A DNA stretch of 64,000 nucleotides. Origin: CALBPI01 sp039033995. GTDB taxonomy: Bacteria > Pseudomonadota > Gammaproteobacteria > Steroidobacterales > Woeseiaceae. The position numbers were made by a program, and so were the translations under genes. The stretch lies in assembly GCA_039033995.1 (NCBI GenBank), contig JBCCBP010000004.1:94158-158157 (forward strand), written 5' to 3'. Position 1 is the stretch's first letter, and every line of letters starts with the position of its first letter. The notes below the pieces were generated by a model. It was not told the origin of the DNA, made no database searches, and saw only the letters and a list, made by a program, of their open reading frames with translations. Positions 7,903-16,250 of this stretch are shown here, piece by piece.

Positions 7903-9611
7903 TGGCCGAGCGCATCAGCAGATCGACCTATGCGTCGATGTTTGGTCCGACGGTAGGTGACCGGGTGCGTCTGGCGGACACCGATCTCATTATCGAGGTC
8001 GAACGTGACTTCACACGGTACGGTGAAGAGGTCAAATTCGGTGGCGGTAAAGTGATTCGCGATGGCATGGGCCAGTCGCAACGGGGTCGCGCGGACGGCG
8101 CTGTCGATACCGTGATCACCAATGCGTTGATTGTCGATGTGACCGGCATCTACAAAGCCGATGTCGGTATTCGTGATGGCCGTATCGCAGCGATCGGTAA
8201 GGCGGGTAACCCGGATACTCAGGACGGTGTCGACATCATTATCGGTCCGACCACCGAAGCGATTGCCGGCGAGGGGAAGATCCTGACCGCTGGCGCATTT
8301 GATGCCCACATTCACTTCATTTGTCCGCAACAGATCGATGAAGCATTGATGTCCGGTGTCACGACGATGCTGGGTGGCGGTACCGGACCTGCGACCGGCA
8401 CCAATGCGACGACGTGTACACCTGGCGCGTTTCACATTGGGCGTATGTTGCAGGCATTTGATGCATTTCCCGTCAATCTCGCGCTGTCCGGCAAAGGCAA
8501 TGCATCGCTGCCAGGCGCGATCGAAGAACAGGTTCAGGCCGGTGCTTGTTCACTGAAACTGCATGAAGATTGGGGTACGACGCCTGCCACTATTGATTGT
8601 TGTCTGGGCGTTGCCGATGCCATGGATGTGCAGGTCATGATTCACACGGATACGTTGAACGAATCAGGGTTCGTCGAGAATACTGTCGGTTCGTTCAAGA
8701 ATCGCACGATCCACGCGTTTCACACGGAAGGGGCTGGCGGCGGCCACGCGCCCGACATTATTAAGGTGTGTGGGCTCCCTAACGTGATCCCGTCGTCGAC
8801 CAATCCGACGCGTCCATTCACTGTGAACACGGTCGATGAACATCTCGATATGCTGATGGTCTGTCACCACCTGGACCCACGGATCGCGGAAGACGTGGCA
8901 TTTGCAGAAAGCCGGATTCGTCGAGAGACTATTGCCGCGGAAGACATCCTGCACGACATGGGTGCGTTTTCGATCATTGCCTCCGACTCACAGGCGATGG
9001 GTCGTGTGGGAGAAGTACTGATTCGAACGTGGCAAACCGCCGACAAAATGAAAAAACAGCGCGGACGTTTGGCGGAAGAGCAGGGCGATAATGACAACCT
9101 GCGTGTGCGACGCTACATCGCGAAATACACGATCAATCCCGCGATCGCGCATGGCATGGCGGAACACATTGGCACCGTCGAGCCTGGTAAGCTCGCCGAT
9201 CTGGTGTTATGGACGCCGGCATTTTTTGGTGTCAAGCCAGACCTCGTATTGAAGATGGGGAGCATCGCCGCGGCACCGATGGGCGATCCCAATGCATCGA
9301 TACCGACACCACAGCCGGTTCATTACCGACCGATGTTTGCGAGCTTCGCTGGCAACATGACGAACAGTGCAGTGACCTTTGTATCGGCTGCGGCGCACGC
9401 GGCCAATATTGGCCAGAGTCTGGGCCTTGCCAAGCAGACGTTGCCGGTGAGTCATACCCGCGACATCGGCAAGGCGGATATGCAGCTCAATGATTATTGT
9501 CCTGATATCAGCGTCGATCCGGAAACCTACGAAGTGCACGCCGACGGCGAGTTGCTAACCTGCGAGCCAGCGGCAGAGCTGCCGATGGCGCAGCGTTACT
9601 TTTTGTTCTGA
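7902..9611 (+). CDS. ureC: Urease subunit alpha (catalytic)
   Basis: This 569-residue amidohydrolase hydrolyses urea to ammonia and carbamate at a dinickel centre. All catalytic residues are visible: His136 and His138 (DAHIHF), the Lys219 that becomes carbamylated (CSLKLHEDWG), His248 (MIHTD), His274 (FHTEGAGGGH), the flap Cys321/His322 (MVCHHLDP) and Asp362 (SDSQAMGR). Length and motif spacing equal those of canonical UreC. It overlaps ureB by one base and ureE by one base (TGATG). In this locus urease would consume urea formed at the end of purine breakdown as well as external urea. Confidence 0.97.
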   Translation: MAERISRSTYASMFGPTVGDRVRLADTDLIIEVERDFTRYGEEVKFGGGKVIRDGMGQSQRGRADGAVDTVITNALIVDVTGIYKADVGIRDGRIAAIGKAGNPDTQDGVDIIIGPTTEAIAGEGKILTAGAFDAHIHFICPQQIDEALMSGVTTMLGGGTGPATGTNATTCTPGAFHIGRMLQAFDAFPVNLALSGKGNASLPGAIEEQVQAGACSLKLHEDWGTTPATIDCCLGVADAMDVQVMIHTDTLNESGFVENTVGSFKNRTIHAFHTEGAGGGHAPDIIKVCGLPNVIPSSTNPTRPFTVNTVDEHLDMLMVCHHLDPRIAEDVAFAESRIRRETIAAEDILHDMGAFSIIASDSQAMGRVGEVLIRTWQTADKMKKQRGRLAEEQGDNDNLRVRRYIAKYTINPAIAHGMAEHIGTVEPGKLADLVLWTPAFFGVKPDLVLKMGSIAAAPMGDPNASIPTPQPVHYRPMFASFAGNMTNSAVTFVSAAAHAANIGQSLGLAKQTLPVSHTRDIGKADMQLNDYCPDISVDPETYEVHADGELLTCEPAAELPMAQRYFLF

Positions 9612-10060
9612 TGCCACTGCCGAGAGCGATCGCGGTCATCGCGTTGGAGCAACTCGCCGAGCCACCGACGGACACGGTCGCGCTGTCGTATCAGGATCGC
9701 CACCGACGTCGGATGACGATGACGAGCGACGGCGGGCGCGAGTTTCTACTGGATTTGCCTCAGGCAATCGCGATGGCGGACGGTATGTGCTTGAAGCTCG
9801 ATGACGACAGTCATATTCGTGTCGTTGCCATCGATGAAGATGTGCTCGATATCACGACACCGGATGCCAGCACACTGATGCGAATCGCGTGGCATCTGGG
9901 CAATCGACACTTGCCGACCGAACTGAGCGCGGAGCGCGTTCGGATCGCTTATGATCACGTCATCGAAGAGATGGTGATCGGGTTGGGCGGGCACGTCGAA
10001 CGGCGCAAAGCACCGTTTCATCCGGAGGGTGGTGCCTATGCGCATCACGACCACGCATGA
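9611..10060 (+). CDS. ureE: Urease accessory protein UreE (nickel metallochaperone)
   Basis: This 149-residue protein delivers nickel to the UreDFG-urease complex. The N-terminal peptide-binding half has LSYQDRHRRRMTMTSDGGREFLLDLP. The metal-binding half contains LMRIAWHLGNRHLP, with the conserved dimer-interface His, and GGHVERRKAPFHPEGGAYAHH. The C-terminal tail has only a short His cluster (AHHDHA), not the long His-rich tail of Klebsiella UreE, so nickel storage capacity should be modest. It overlaps ureF by four bases. Confidence 0.94.
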   Translation: MPLPRAIAVIALEQLAEPPTDTVALSYQDRHRRRMTMTSDGGREFLLDLPQAIAMADGMCLKLDDDSHIRVVAIDEDVLDITTPDASTLMRIAWHLGNRHLPTELSAERVRIAYDHVIEEMVIGLGGHVERRKAPFHPEGGAYAHHDHA

Positions 10061-10734
10061 CCTCTCCCGCAGCGCTGTACCAACTGATGACCTGGTTGTC
10101 GCCATCGTTTCCCGTCGGCGCATACGCGTTTTCGCATGGACTGGAACGCGCCATCGAAGCGGACCGCGTGACCGACGTCGCGAGCGCGACTGACTGGATA
10201 TCCGACCTTGTACTGCGCGGTAGCGGGCAGGTTGATCTGGTGTTGTTGCATCAGGCGTTTGCGGCCACCGTATCCGACGACAAGACATCACTCTCGGCCG
10301 TGATCGAGTTGGGTCAGGCGCTGTGGCCCAGTCTTGAGATACGCACGGAATCACTGGCTCAGGGTGAGGCGTTCCTGCGCGTTGCCTGCGCGTGCTGGCC
10401 GTCTACCGCGTTGCAGGCGCTGAAGGATGACGGCGATGTGGCGTATCCGGTGGCCGTGGCGGTTTGTGCAGCCTTGCACGATATCGACATCGACTCATTG
10501 GCCATGGCGTATGCACATGCTTTCACGGCCAATCTGACGTCGGCTATTGTACGACTCGTGCCCTTGGGGCAGACCGACGGGCAGCGCATTACGCGCCAGT
10601 TGCTGGACGTTATGCCGAAAGCGATCGCTCGCGCGGCGGCGACACCGCTCGATGATATTGCGAGCGCCAGTCTGATGTCGGATATTTACAGTATGCAACA
10701 CGAAATTCAGTACACGAGGTTGTTTCGTTCATGA
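10057..10734 (+). CDS. ureF: Urease accessory protein UreF
   Basis: This 225-residue helical protein is the GTPase-gating partner of UreG in the activation complex. Diagnostic motifs are LYQLMTWLSPSFPVGAYAFS near the start and GLERAIEADRVTD, followed by a middle with LWPSLEIRTESLAQGEAFLR and a C-terminal region ending SLMSDIYSMQHEIQYTRLFRS. Four-base overlaps join it to ureE upstream and ureG downstream, typical of tightly coupled maturation factors. Confidence 0.93.
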   Translation: MTSPAALYQLMTWLSPSFPVGAYAFSHGLERAIEADRVTDVASATDWISDLVLRGSGQVDLVLLHQAFAATVSDDKTSLSAVIELGQALWPSLEIRTESLAQGEAFLRVACACWPSTALQALKDDGDVAYPVAVAVCAALHDIDIDSLAMAYAHAFTANLTSAIVRLVPLGQTDGQRITRQLLDVMPKAIARAAATPLDDIASASLMSDIYSMQHEIQYTRLFRS

Positions 10735-11351
10735 CAGCACATGGTCCGTTACGCGTTGGCATTGGAGGGCCGGTCGGCTCCGGTAAGACCGCACTCACCG
10801 AGGCGCTGTGCCGGCGTCTGCGTGATGATTATTCGTTGGCCGTGATCACCAATGATATTTACACGCGGGAAGATGCGGAATTCCTGACCCGGGCGGATGC
10901 TTTGCCGCATGAACGCATCGCCGGCGTTGAGACCGGCGGCTGCCCGCATACCGCTATCCGTGAAGACGCGTCGATGAATCTCGCTGCCGTGGATGCGCTG
11001 AATCAGCAGTTTGACGATCTTGATTTGATCATCATTGAATCCGGTGGTGACAATCTGGCGGCGACATTCTCGCCGGAACTGGCGGATATCACGCTGTATG
11101 TGATCGATGTCTCCGCGGGCGACAAGATTCCGCGCAAGGGCGGGCCCGGCATCACGAAGTCCGACCTACTCGTCATTAACAAGATCGATCTGGCGCCACT
11201 CGTGGGCGCCGATCTTGGCGTGATGGACCGCGACGCGACTAAAATGCGCGGTGAACGCCCTTTCTTGTTCACCAATATCAAGGCTGGCGACGGCGTGGCC
11301 AAAGTTGCGGATTTTGTCTTGCAAAAGGGTGGCCTGGTGCGCGACGCATGA
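10731..11351 (+). CDS. ureG: Urease accessory GTPase UreG
   Basis: This 206-residue SIMIBI-class GTPase supplies the energy for nickel insertion. The P-loop is GIGGPVGSGKTALTEALC. The metal-binding CPH motif is in GVETGGCPHTAIRED. ESGGDNLAATFSPELAD is switch-like and NKIDLAPLVGADL carries the guanine-specificity NKxD. Its last four bases (ATGA) are shared with the start of a PhyH-type oxygenase gene, so the operon continues beyond the usual urease genes. Confidence 0.96.
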   Translation: MTAHGPLRVGIGGPVGSGKTALTEALCRRLRDDYSLAVITNDIYTREDAEFLTRADALPHERIAGVETGGCPHTAIREDASMNLAAVDALNQQFDDLDLIIIESGGDNLAATFSPELADITLYVIDVSAGDKIPRKGGPGITKSDLLVINKIDLAPLVGADLGVMDRDATKMRGERPFLFTNIKAGDGVAKVADFVLQKGGLVRDA

Positions 11352-12196
11352 CGGATACCGCCACCATGAGCCTGGCCGAGGAATTTGCCCGCAACGGTTA
11401 CATCGTGCTTAGCGATACGATCGATAATGCTGCGTTGTGTCGACTACGCGCAGCAGCAGAGGCGATCGTCGACGATTTCGATATTGCGGCCAATCAAACG
11501 GTGTTCACGACCGATGATCGGGATGCTGGTCGTGATGACTACTTTTTCGATTCGGCCGAAGCGGTGCACTGTTTCCTGGAAGCGGGCGCGTTGGATGCGG
11601 CGGGTGAGCTGACACGCGAAAAATCGTTGGCGATCAACAAAATCGGGCATGCGATGCACGATTTCGATCCGGTGTTTGCCGAATTCTGCCGGCAGCCGGT
11701 GTTTGGGCAGGTGTTGCGCGAGATCGGTTACAGCAACCCGCTGCTGTACCAGTCGATGTATATCTTCAAGCAACCGGGCATCGGCGGTGAAGTGCGCTGG
11801 CATCAGGATGCCAGCTACCTGATGGCCGACGGTCGCGGCGTCACCGGCATTTGGGTGGCTCTCGAGGATGCCAGCCAGGAAAACGGTTGTTTGTGGGTGC
11901 AACCCGGTCAGCATCGGTCGCCGCTACGCGAGCGCTATCTGGTCGACTGGAAAACCCGCCGTGGCGCGCTTGAAACGCTCAGCGACGAGCCATGGCGCGG
12001 CGAAGACTTCGGCATACCGGTTGAGGTGTCCGCCGGTAGCGTGATCATCTTCTCGGATCGGATGCCGCATTACAGTTCGACCAATACGTCGGCGCGCTCG
12101 CGCCACGCGTTCACGCTGCACGTCGCCGACCGAGATGACGACTGGCTGACAGAAAACTGGCTACAACGTCCGAACCTGCCGCCGTTTGAACTTTAG
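11348..12196 (+). CDS. PhyH-family Fe(II)/2-oxoglutarate dioxygenase in the urease operon
   Basis: This 282-residue protein belongs to the phytanoyl-CoA dioxygenase superfamily. The iron ligands are His152-x-Asp154 (VRWHQDASYL) and His241 (MPHYSSTN), with Arg252 in the 2-oxoglutarate position (SRHAFTLHV). The N-terminal FARNGYIVLSDTI is typical of PhyH. It resembles the eukaryotic PHYHD1 group more than ectoine hydroxylase. Its ATG overlaps the ureG stop by four bases, so it is the last gene of the iunH-urease transcript. The substrate is unknown. A role in nucleoside, ureide or other nitrogen-compound oxidation is inference from position only. Confidence 0.88.
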   Translation: MTDTATMSLAEEFARNGYIVLSDTIDNAALCRLRAAAEAIVDDFDIAANQTVFTTDDRDAGRDDYFFDSAEAVHCFLEAGALDAAGELTREKSLAINKIGHAMHDFDPVFAEFCRQPVFGQVLREIGYSNPLLYQSMYIFKQPGIGGEVRWHQDASYLMADGRGVTGIWVALEDASQENGCLWVQPGQHRSPLRERYLVDWKTRRGALETLSDEPWRGEDFGIPVEVSAGSVIIFSDRMPHYSSTNTSARSRHAFTLHVADRDDDWLTENWLQRPNLPPFEL

Positions 12197-12224
12197 TTCG
12201 GGCAAACGATCGTTCGCTGTTGCC

Positions 12225-12893
12225 TCAGCGATCACTCAATAATGCCTTGAGTGCGGCGACTTCGGTTTCGAGTGCCTCGACACGGTCCTCGAGCGCCTGC
12301 ACATCGCTCGGTTTGCCGCGCGGGGCACTAGGTGCCCGTTCGCTCGCCGCATCACGTTCGGCCAGATATTGGTCTACATCCACTTCGCCACCGAACAAAT
12401 GTCGGTACTCGTAGTCTTTGCGACCGGCGACCTTAGGTAGTTGCATGACGATGGGGCCGAGTGGTTGGTCGATCAGTGCGTTCAGCGTATCAACCACTTC
12501 CTGATTATCGGCAAATTGATGCAGGCGGCCTGCGCGGCTGCGCAGTTCACCCGGCGTCTGCGGCCCGCGCAACAGCAGCAGGCACACGATGGCAAGTTCG
12601 CCATCGTCGAATCTGTAGTCGCTGTAGCGTGTGTTGCAGAGCCGTTGCGAATAACGCTCGGTTCTGCTTTTGAAGTTCTCATCGACGACCACGAAGTGCT
12701 TGTTCTGCAAGCTGCGCACGGCGTGTTGTACTTCGCCCGGCGACAGATTCATCACAGGCTCACGGCTCGACTTCTGATTGCAGGCATTGGTCAATGCGTT
12801 CAGTGTCAGTGGGTATTGATCCGGCGTGACCACCGATTTCTCGATCAGACAGCCAATAACCCGTGCTTCAGTTTCGTTTAGTTCGACGCGCAT
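12225..12893 (-). CDS. yceH: YceH family protein (DUF480, UPF0502)
   Basis: This 222-residue protein has two winged-helix-like domains. The start LNETEARVIGCLIEKSVVTPDQYPLTLNAL and the ACNQKSSREPVMNLSPGEV block are strongly conserved in YceH. The second half has LLLRGPQTPGELRSR and the signature GRKDYEYRHLFGG. A short C-terminal coiled coil (VQALEDRVEALETEVAALKALL) closes the protein. Its biochemical function is not established. It faces the PhyH gene convergently across 28 bases with no strong terminator. Confidence 0.92.
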   Translation of the reverse strand: MRVELNETEARVIGCLIEKSVVTPDQYPLTLNALTNACNQKSSREPVMNLSPGEVQHAVRSLQNKHFVVVDENFKSRTERYSQRLCNTRYSDYRFDDGELAIVCLLLLRGPQTPGELRSRAGRLHQFADNQEVVDTLNALIDQPLGPIVMQLPKVAGRKDYEYRHLFGGEVDVDQYLAERDAASERAPSAPRGKPSDVQALEDRVEALETEVAALKALLSDR

Positions 12894-12905
12894 GTGAGTT
12901 CCTGT

Positions 12906-13214
12906 TTATCGATCTTCGGGCCGCACATCTTTCAACGTAGCGACCAGCTCCGCTGTCGATGTCTGGGAGTAGCTGAGATGCACCCGCTCTGCCGATGCCG
13001 GGTGATGAAGGAGGCTGACACCGTCGCGATGCGCTGTCGCCGGGCGAATCGGTCTCGGTACAAAGCCGCCCCCGCAATTGGGGCAAACATTGTGCAGATG
13101 AGTGTCGACGCAATCGCGACAAAACGTGCACTCGTAGGTGCAGATCATCGCGTCCGTCGCGGTTGGCGGCAGATCTTTGTCGCAGTACTCGCAGTTGGGT
13201 TTGAGCTTAAGCAT
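12906..13214 (-). CDS. DUF1272 small zinc-binding protein
   Basis: This 102-residue protein has an N-terminal zinc cluster: CEYCDK, CTYECTFCRDC and VCPNCGGG give eight cysteines in CxxC pairs, the DUF1272 pattern. The C-terminal 45 residues (RPIRPATAHRDGVSLLHHPA and beyond) are basic and less conserved. Its start overlaps the end of the phosphoribosyltransferase gene by 8 bases, so the two are translationally coupled. I infer a nucleic-acid- or protein-binding zinc ribbon, with no known role. Confidence 0.85.
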   Translation of the reverse strand: MLKLKPNCEYCDKDLPPTATDAMICTYECTFCRDCVDTHLHNVCPNCGGGFVPRPIRPATAHRDGVSLLHHPASAERVHLSYSQTSTAELVATLKDVRPEDR

Positions 13215-13776
13215 GACCAGTCGCCTCCTTAAGTATGCGCGCCAACGCAGGACGATGCTCGCTGATTTCGATGTCGGTCAGGCCTTCGAGCGAGTGAGGA
13301 AACTTTAGCCACTGCGTCGTTTCGTGCAAGAAGTAGTCTGGTGCGCGCGAGGTTTGGTTGCGCGCTGGTTTGTAATAGGGCACGGCGATGCGAATGTCGG
13401 CGGGCGCATTGCGGCGCGCTTTCGCATTGATTTGTTGAATCATCGCGTCGATCGTGTGGCCGGTATCAAACACATCGTCGACGATTAACAGCCGATCTTC
13501 ATGAGTGACATTCTTCAGCAGGTAGTTGATGCCGTAGATCGCAATCTCACGGGATTGGTTGTCGATGCCGGTATACGATGATGTGCGCACCGCGATGTGA
13601 TCGGTCTTGATGTCGCAAAATGCCAGATATTCCTGTACCGCGATACCGATAGGGGCCGCGCCGCGCCACAGCGCGAGAATGAAAGTCGGCACAAAACCGC
13701 TCTCGATGATTGCTGCGCCCAGTCGGAACGCATCGTCCAGCAGTGACTGCGGAGAGATGTAGAACTTGTCGCTCAT
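13207..13776 (-). CDS. Phosphoribosyltransferase, purine type
   Basis: This protein of about 189 residues is a type I PRTase. The PRPP-binding loop reads LLIVDDVFDTGHTID (residues 96-110), a full consensus. WRGAAPIGIAVQEYL is the hinge-side motif and PDYFLHETTQWLKFPHSLEG is the C-terminal hood of the hypoxanthine/xanthine PRTase group. The likely reaction is base plus PRPP to nucleotide. The start is uncertain: a GTG at 13791 is in frame, and I chose the ATG at 13776. It is head-to-head with a clear paralogue and overlaps DUF1272 downstream. Confidence 0.82.
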   Translation of the reverse strand: MSDKFYISPQSLLDDAFRLGAAIIESGFVPTFILALWRGAAPIGIAVQEYLAFCDIKTDHIAVRTSSYTGIDNQSREIAIYGINYLLKNVTHEDRLLIVDDVFDTGHTIDAMIQQINAKARRNAPADIRIAVPYYKPARNQTSRAPDYFLHETTQWLKFPHSLEGLTDIEISEHRPALARILKEATGHA

Positions 13777-13850
13777 CTCGCTAATGTGCACCGCGCAGCC
13801 GTCGCATGCAAGCGCATACGGGGGTCGACTCAGGTGCTACACTGAGCTGC

Positions 13851-14444
13851 ATGCAAGAGAAGACATTTGTCACTGAAAGCACACTTATTGAGGATGCGTT
13901 CAAGCTCGGCGTACAGGTGTTTAACAGTGGTTTTAGGCCCACGTTTGTTGTGGGTTTGTGGCGCGGTGGCAGCTCCGTTGGGATCTATGTCCAGGAGTGT
14001 TTGCAGCACCTTGGCGTCGAAACTAACCATATCGCGCTGCGCACATCGTATCGCGGTATCGATGCTTACCATTCGATGGTTGAGAATCCTGCGGACAATA
14101 TCCGTGTCCACGGCACGCAGTATCTGCTGGAAGCGCTGCATGCCGAAGATCGACTACTGATTGTCGATGATGTTTGTGGTTCCGGTTGGACGTTACAAGT
14201 GGTGCATGAGCGTCTGCGTCACAAGCTGAAACGCAATATGGCGACCGACACCCGGAGTGCTGTGATCTGGCACAAGCCGGCACAGAATCGATCCGGTCGG
14301 ATACCAGACTATTTCCTCCACCAAACTGATGAATGGTTGGTGTTGCCGTACGAGTTAACGGGTTTGTCCGCAGAGGAGATCCGGCGTCACAAACCAGGCG
14401 CTGCTGCGCTATTGGCCGCTTCGGGGCATCTTGACGACGGATAA
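13851..14444 (+). CDS. Phosphoribosyltransferase-like paralogue with altered PRPP loop
   Basis: This 197-residue protein is a paralogue of the divergently transcribed PRTase. The two align through DAFKLG, PTFVVGLWRGG, VGIYVQECL, NHIALRTSYRGID, EDRLLIVDDV and PDYFLHQTDEWL. The PRPP loop here is VDDVCGSGWTLQ, where the neighbour has VDDVFDTGHT, so the canonical Thr/Gly phosphate-binding pattern is changed. It could be a PRTase with different specificity or one turned binding protein. The ATG at 13851 is chosen because similarity starts there. The frame is open 15 codons further upstream. Confidence 0.8.
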   Translation: MQEKTFVTESTLIEDAFKLGVQVFNSGFRPTFVVGLWRGGSSVGIYVQECLQHLGVETNHIALRTSYRGIDAYHSMVENPADNIRVHGTQYLLEALHAEDRLLIVDDVCGSGWTLQVVHERLRHKLKRNMATDTRSAVIWHKPAQNRSGRIPDYFLHQTDEWLVLPYELTGLSAEEIRRHKPGAAALLAASGHLDDG

Positions 14445-14521
14445 TTAATCGCAGACTGTCACGCCGCTGTCATCTATCCTCTGTTACCGTTCTGTGTCGG
14501 CAGCATTACGATGCATGAGCT

Positions 14522-15016
14522 ATGTTAATCAAATTACTGGTGTTGGTTGCGACCCTAACTGCGATCGTCGTTTTTCTCCATTGGTATAGTTACCGCCACC
14601 TGAAGACGCGCATCGTCCAGGCACGCCGCTGGGATCTGAATATCTGTTGCGGCAAATTTGATGGTGGTGGCGTCAATGTCGATATCATGCGTCACGCTGA
14701 CTTGCCTAATTTCGTGCAGGTGGAGTCGGTGTATCAGCTACCGTTTGACGACCAGCAGTTTGATACCGTGTTGTGTTCACACACCGCCGAACACGTCGAC
14801 GACCCGGACCGCTTTGATCGTGAGTTACGTCGCGTCGGCAAGACGGTGGTGTATGTGTTGCCACCGGTTTGGGATCTCGCAGCCGCACTGAATGTGTTGG
14901 AACACCGCTGGATATTCCTGTCGTTACGCAAGGTGCATTATCGCTTGCCGCGACGAGTCCCGTTGCCCTTTGCACGTCGTCTGCAAGCGTCGATTGGCCA
15001 ACGCGTCAATGCGTGA
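14522..15016 (+). CDS. Membrane-anchored SAM-methyltransferase-like protein
   Basis: This 164-residue protein has one N-terminal membrane segment (LIKLLVLVATLTAIVVFLHWY). It is followed by a compact class I methyltransferase-like core: LNICCGKFDGGGVNVDI resembles motif I with a degenerate glycine loop, and LPFDDQQFDTVLCSHTAEHVDDP is the methyltransferase-11 motif. The core is short, about 120 residues, and ends with a basic region (KVHYRLPRRVPLPFARRLQ). A class I enzyme usually needs about 180 residues, so activity is doubtful. No neighbour suggests a substrate. Confidence 0.6.
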   Translation: MLIKLLVLVATLTAIVVFLHWYSYRHLKTRIVQARRWDLNICCGKFDGGGVNVDIMRHADLPNFVQVESVYQLPFDDQQFDTVLCSHTAEHVDDPDRFDRELRRVGKTVVYVLPPVWDLAAALNVLEHRWIFLSLRKVHYRLPRRVPLPFARRLQASIGQRVNA

Positions 15017-15031
15017 CAGACAGAACGCTCG

Positions 15032-15415
15032 CTAGTTACTCGCTTCTCGATAGGCTGCCGCTTCCTCCTCGCTGAGTGCTTCGACCGTCAGATACCAGTC
15101 GGCGAAATTGGAAACGACCTCAAATTGGAAGCGGCCGGTTTCACTAAACAACTTCAGACCATTACCGGTGCGCCGCGTAAGCAGGATACGGCTCTCAAAG
15201 AAGCCGGTGTCGGCATTCATCAGATTTAACTCGAATCCCGTCTGATCGCGAAAATCGCTGTTGACTCGCCATTCCAATAGCCACGGCCCCTCAACCTCGA
15301 ATGAACGCGTGGTGGTGCTGCGATTGCCCGATACATCGAGGATGACCTCTCCGGCATGGCCGGCGTTGGCCATGATGAGTGCGAGTAGCGCGAGGATACG
15401 TGTACGTGTTGCCAT
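15032..15415 (-). CDS. Small secreted protein of unknown function
   Basis: This 127-residue protein has a typical signal peptide (RTRILALLALIMANAGHAGE, cleavage likely after AGHA). The mature part of about 105 residues is beta-rich (VILDVSGNRSTTTRSFEVEGPWLLEWRVNSD), with no cysteines and an acidic C-terminus (SEEEAAAYREASN). I recognise no family. A periplasmic beta-sandwich is the most that can be said. It is convergent with the methyltransferase-like gene, 15 bases apart. Confidence 0.7.
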   Translation of the reverse strand: MATRTRILALLALIMANAGHAGEVILDVSGNRSTTTRSFEVEGPWLLEWRVNSDFRDQTGFELNLMNADTGFFESRILLTRRTGNGLKLFSETGRFQFEVVSNFADWYLTVEALSEEEAAAYREASN

Positions 15416-15479
15416 GAGATCTTGTCCGGTTACGAAAACTTGATGCTGAGTGGGTTAGAGCCTGACCGAACGGATCGGT

Positions 15480-16250
15480 TCATTCGTCTTCAGCGATCGC
15501 GTAGGTTTGTTCAAGATAGGCGATGATGTCGCTGGACTCGAACATCTCGGTATCCGTGTTGGGATCGGCCAGAAACGGTACCTGCACATGACCCACGCGT
15601 TCAAACAATCGCTGTCTGTTGCGCCCCACCGCTGTATAGCCCGGCATTGCGGTTCGTCGGACAACCGGTGGCACCAGGTCGCTCAATTTGGCCTTGCCCA
15701 TATTACGTAGCTGATAGGGGATTTCGAGTTCGCACAATCGCTCGCGAACGAGACGCGCGAACGGGCTGCTCTCGAAGCTGTAGAGTTCCAGCGGCTCGGT
15801 CGGTGCTGTCGATGGTCGCGCGCGCATCCCGCGTCCCATGCGCAGCGCTGAGGCGACGCCTGCGGCCGTGCTGTTCAACGCCTTGATGAGGGCTTTTGGC
15901 AATGTGCTGCGTTTGCCATAGGTCGCGTAGAGATAATGCACGATGTCAACGGACTCATAGAGGATGCGTCCGGTGTTTTGGTCAACCAACAGGGGGAACT
16001 GTTGCTTGCCGCCGATGTGCTCGGCTTCTGGCCGAAACCGCTCACCCCCTTTCGGGCACGGCAAAATCAGTGCGTCAAGGTCGAGTCGGGTCAGCGCTTC
16101 GCGCACAACACGGCAATGTGGACAGTTTTCCATTTCGTACAGACGCAGCATGAACTCCGGCTGTCGCTCGGCCGGATCAGACATCAGTCCGCGCGGTGTG
16201 GTGACCAGACTCGCTGCCAATGAGCTCGCGATGTTGATTGGGTTTTTCAT
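15480..16250 (-). CDS. Tandem glutaredoxin/GST N-terminal domain protein
   Basis: The protein has 256 residues and two thioredoxin-fold GST_N/glutaredoxin modules. The first (about 35-115) has a redox-type Cys43-Pro-His-Cys46 (MENCPHCRVVREAL) and the cis-Pro region QQFPLLVDQNTG. The second (about 150-250) repeats the pattern (LELYSFESSPFARLVRERL, VQVPFLADPNTDTEMFESSDI) but has lost the cysteines. Each module ends with an ESxDI-x-x-YL glutathione-type segment. The ATG at 16250 overlaps the M48 peptidase stop by four bases. A glutathione-dependent redox role is inferred. Confidence 0.82.
   Translation of the reverse strand: MKNPINIASSLAASLVTTPRGLMSDPAERQPEFMLRLYEMENCPHCRVVREALTRLDLDALILPCPKGGERFRPEAEHIGGKQQFPLLVDQNTGRILYESVDIVHYLYATYGKRSTLPKALIKALNSTAAGVASALRMGRGMRARPSTAPTEPLELYSFESSPFARLVRERLCELEIPYQLRNMGKAKLSDLVPPVVRRTAMPGYTAVGRNRQRLFERVGHVQVPFLADPNTDTEMFESSDIIAYLEQTYAIAEDE

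Noticed and set aside
13792..13850. A shared bidirectional operator between the two phosphoribosyltransferases
   Set aside because: I could not find a convincing inverted repeat or paired promoters in this short spacer.
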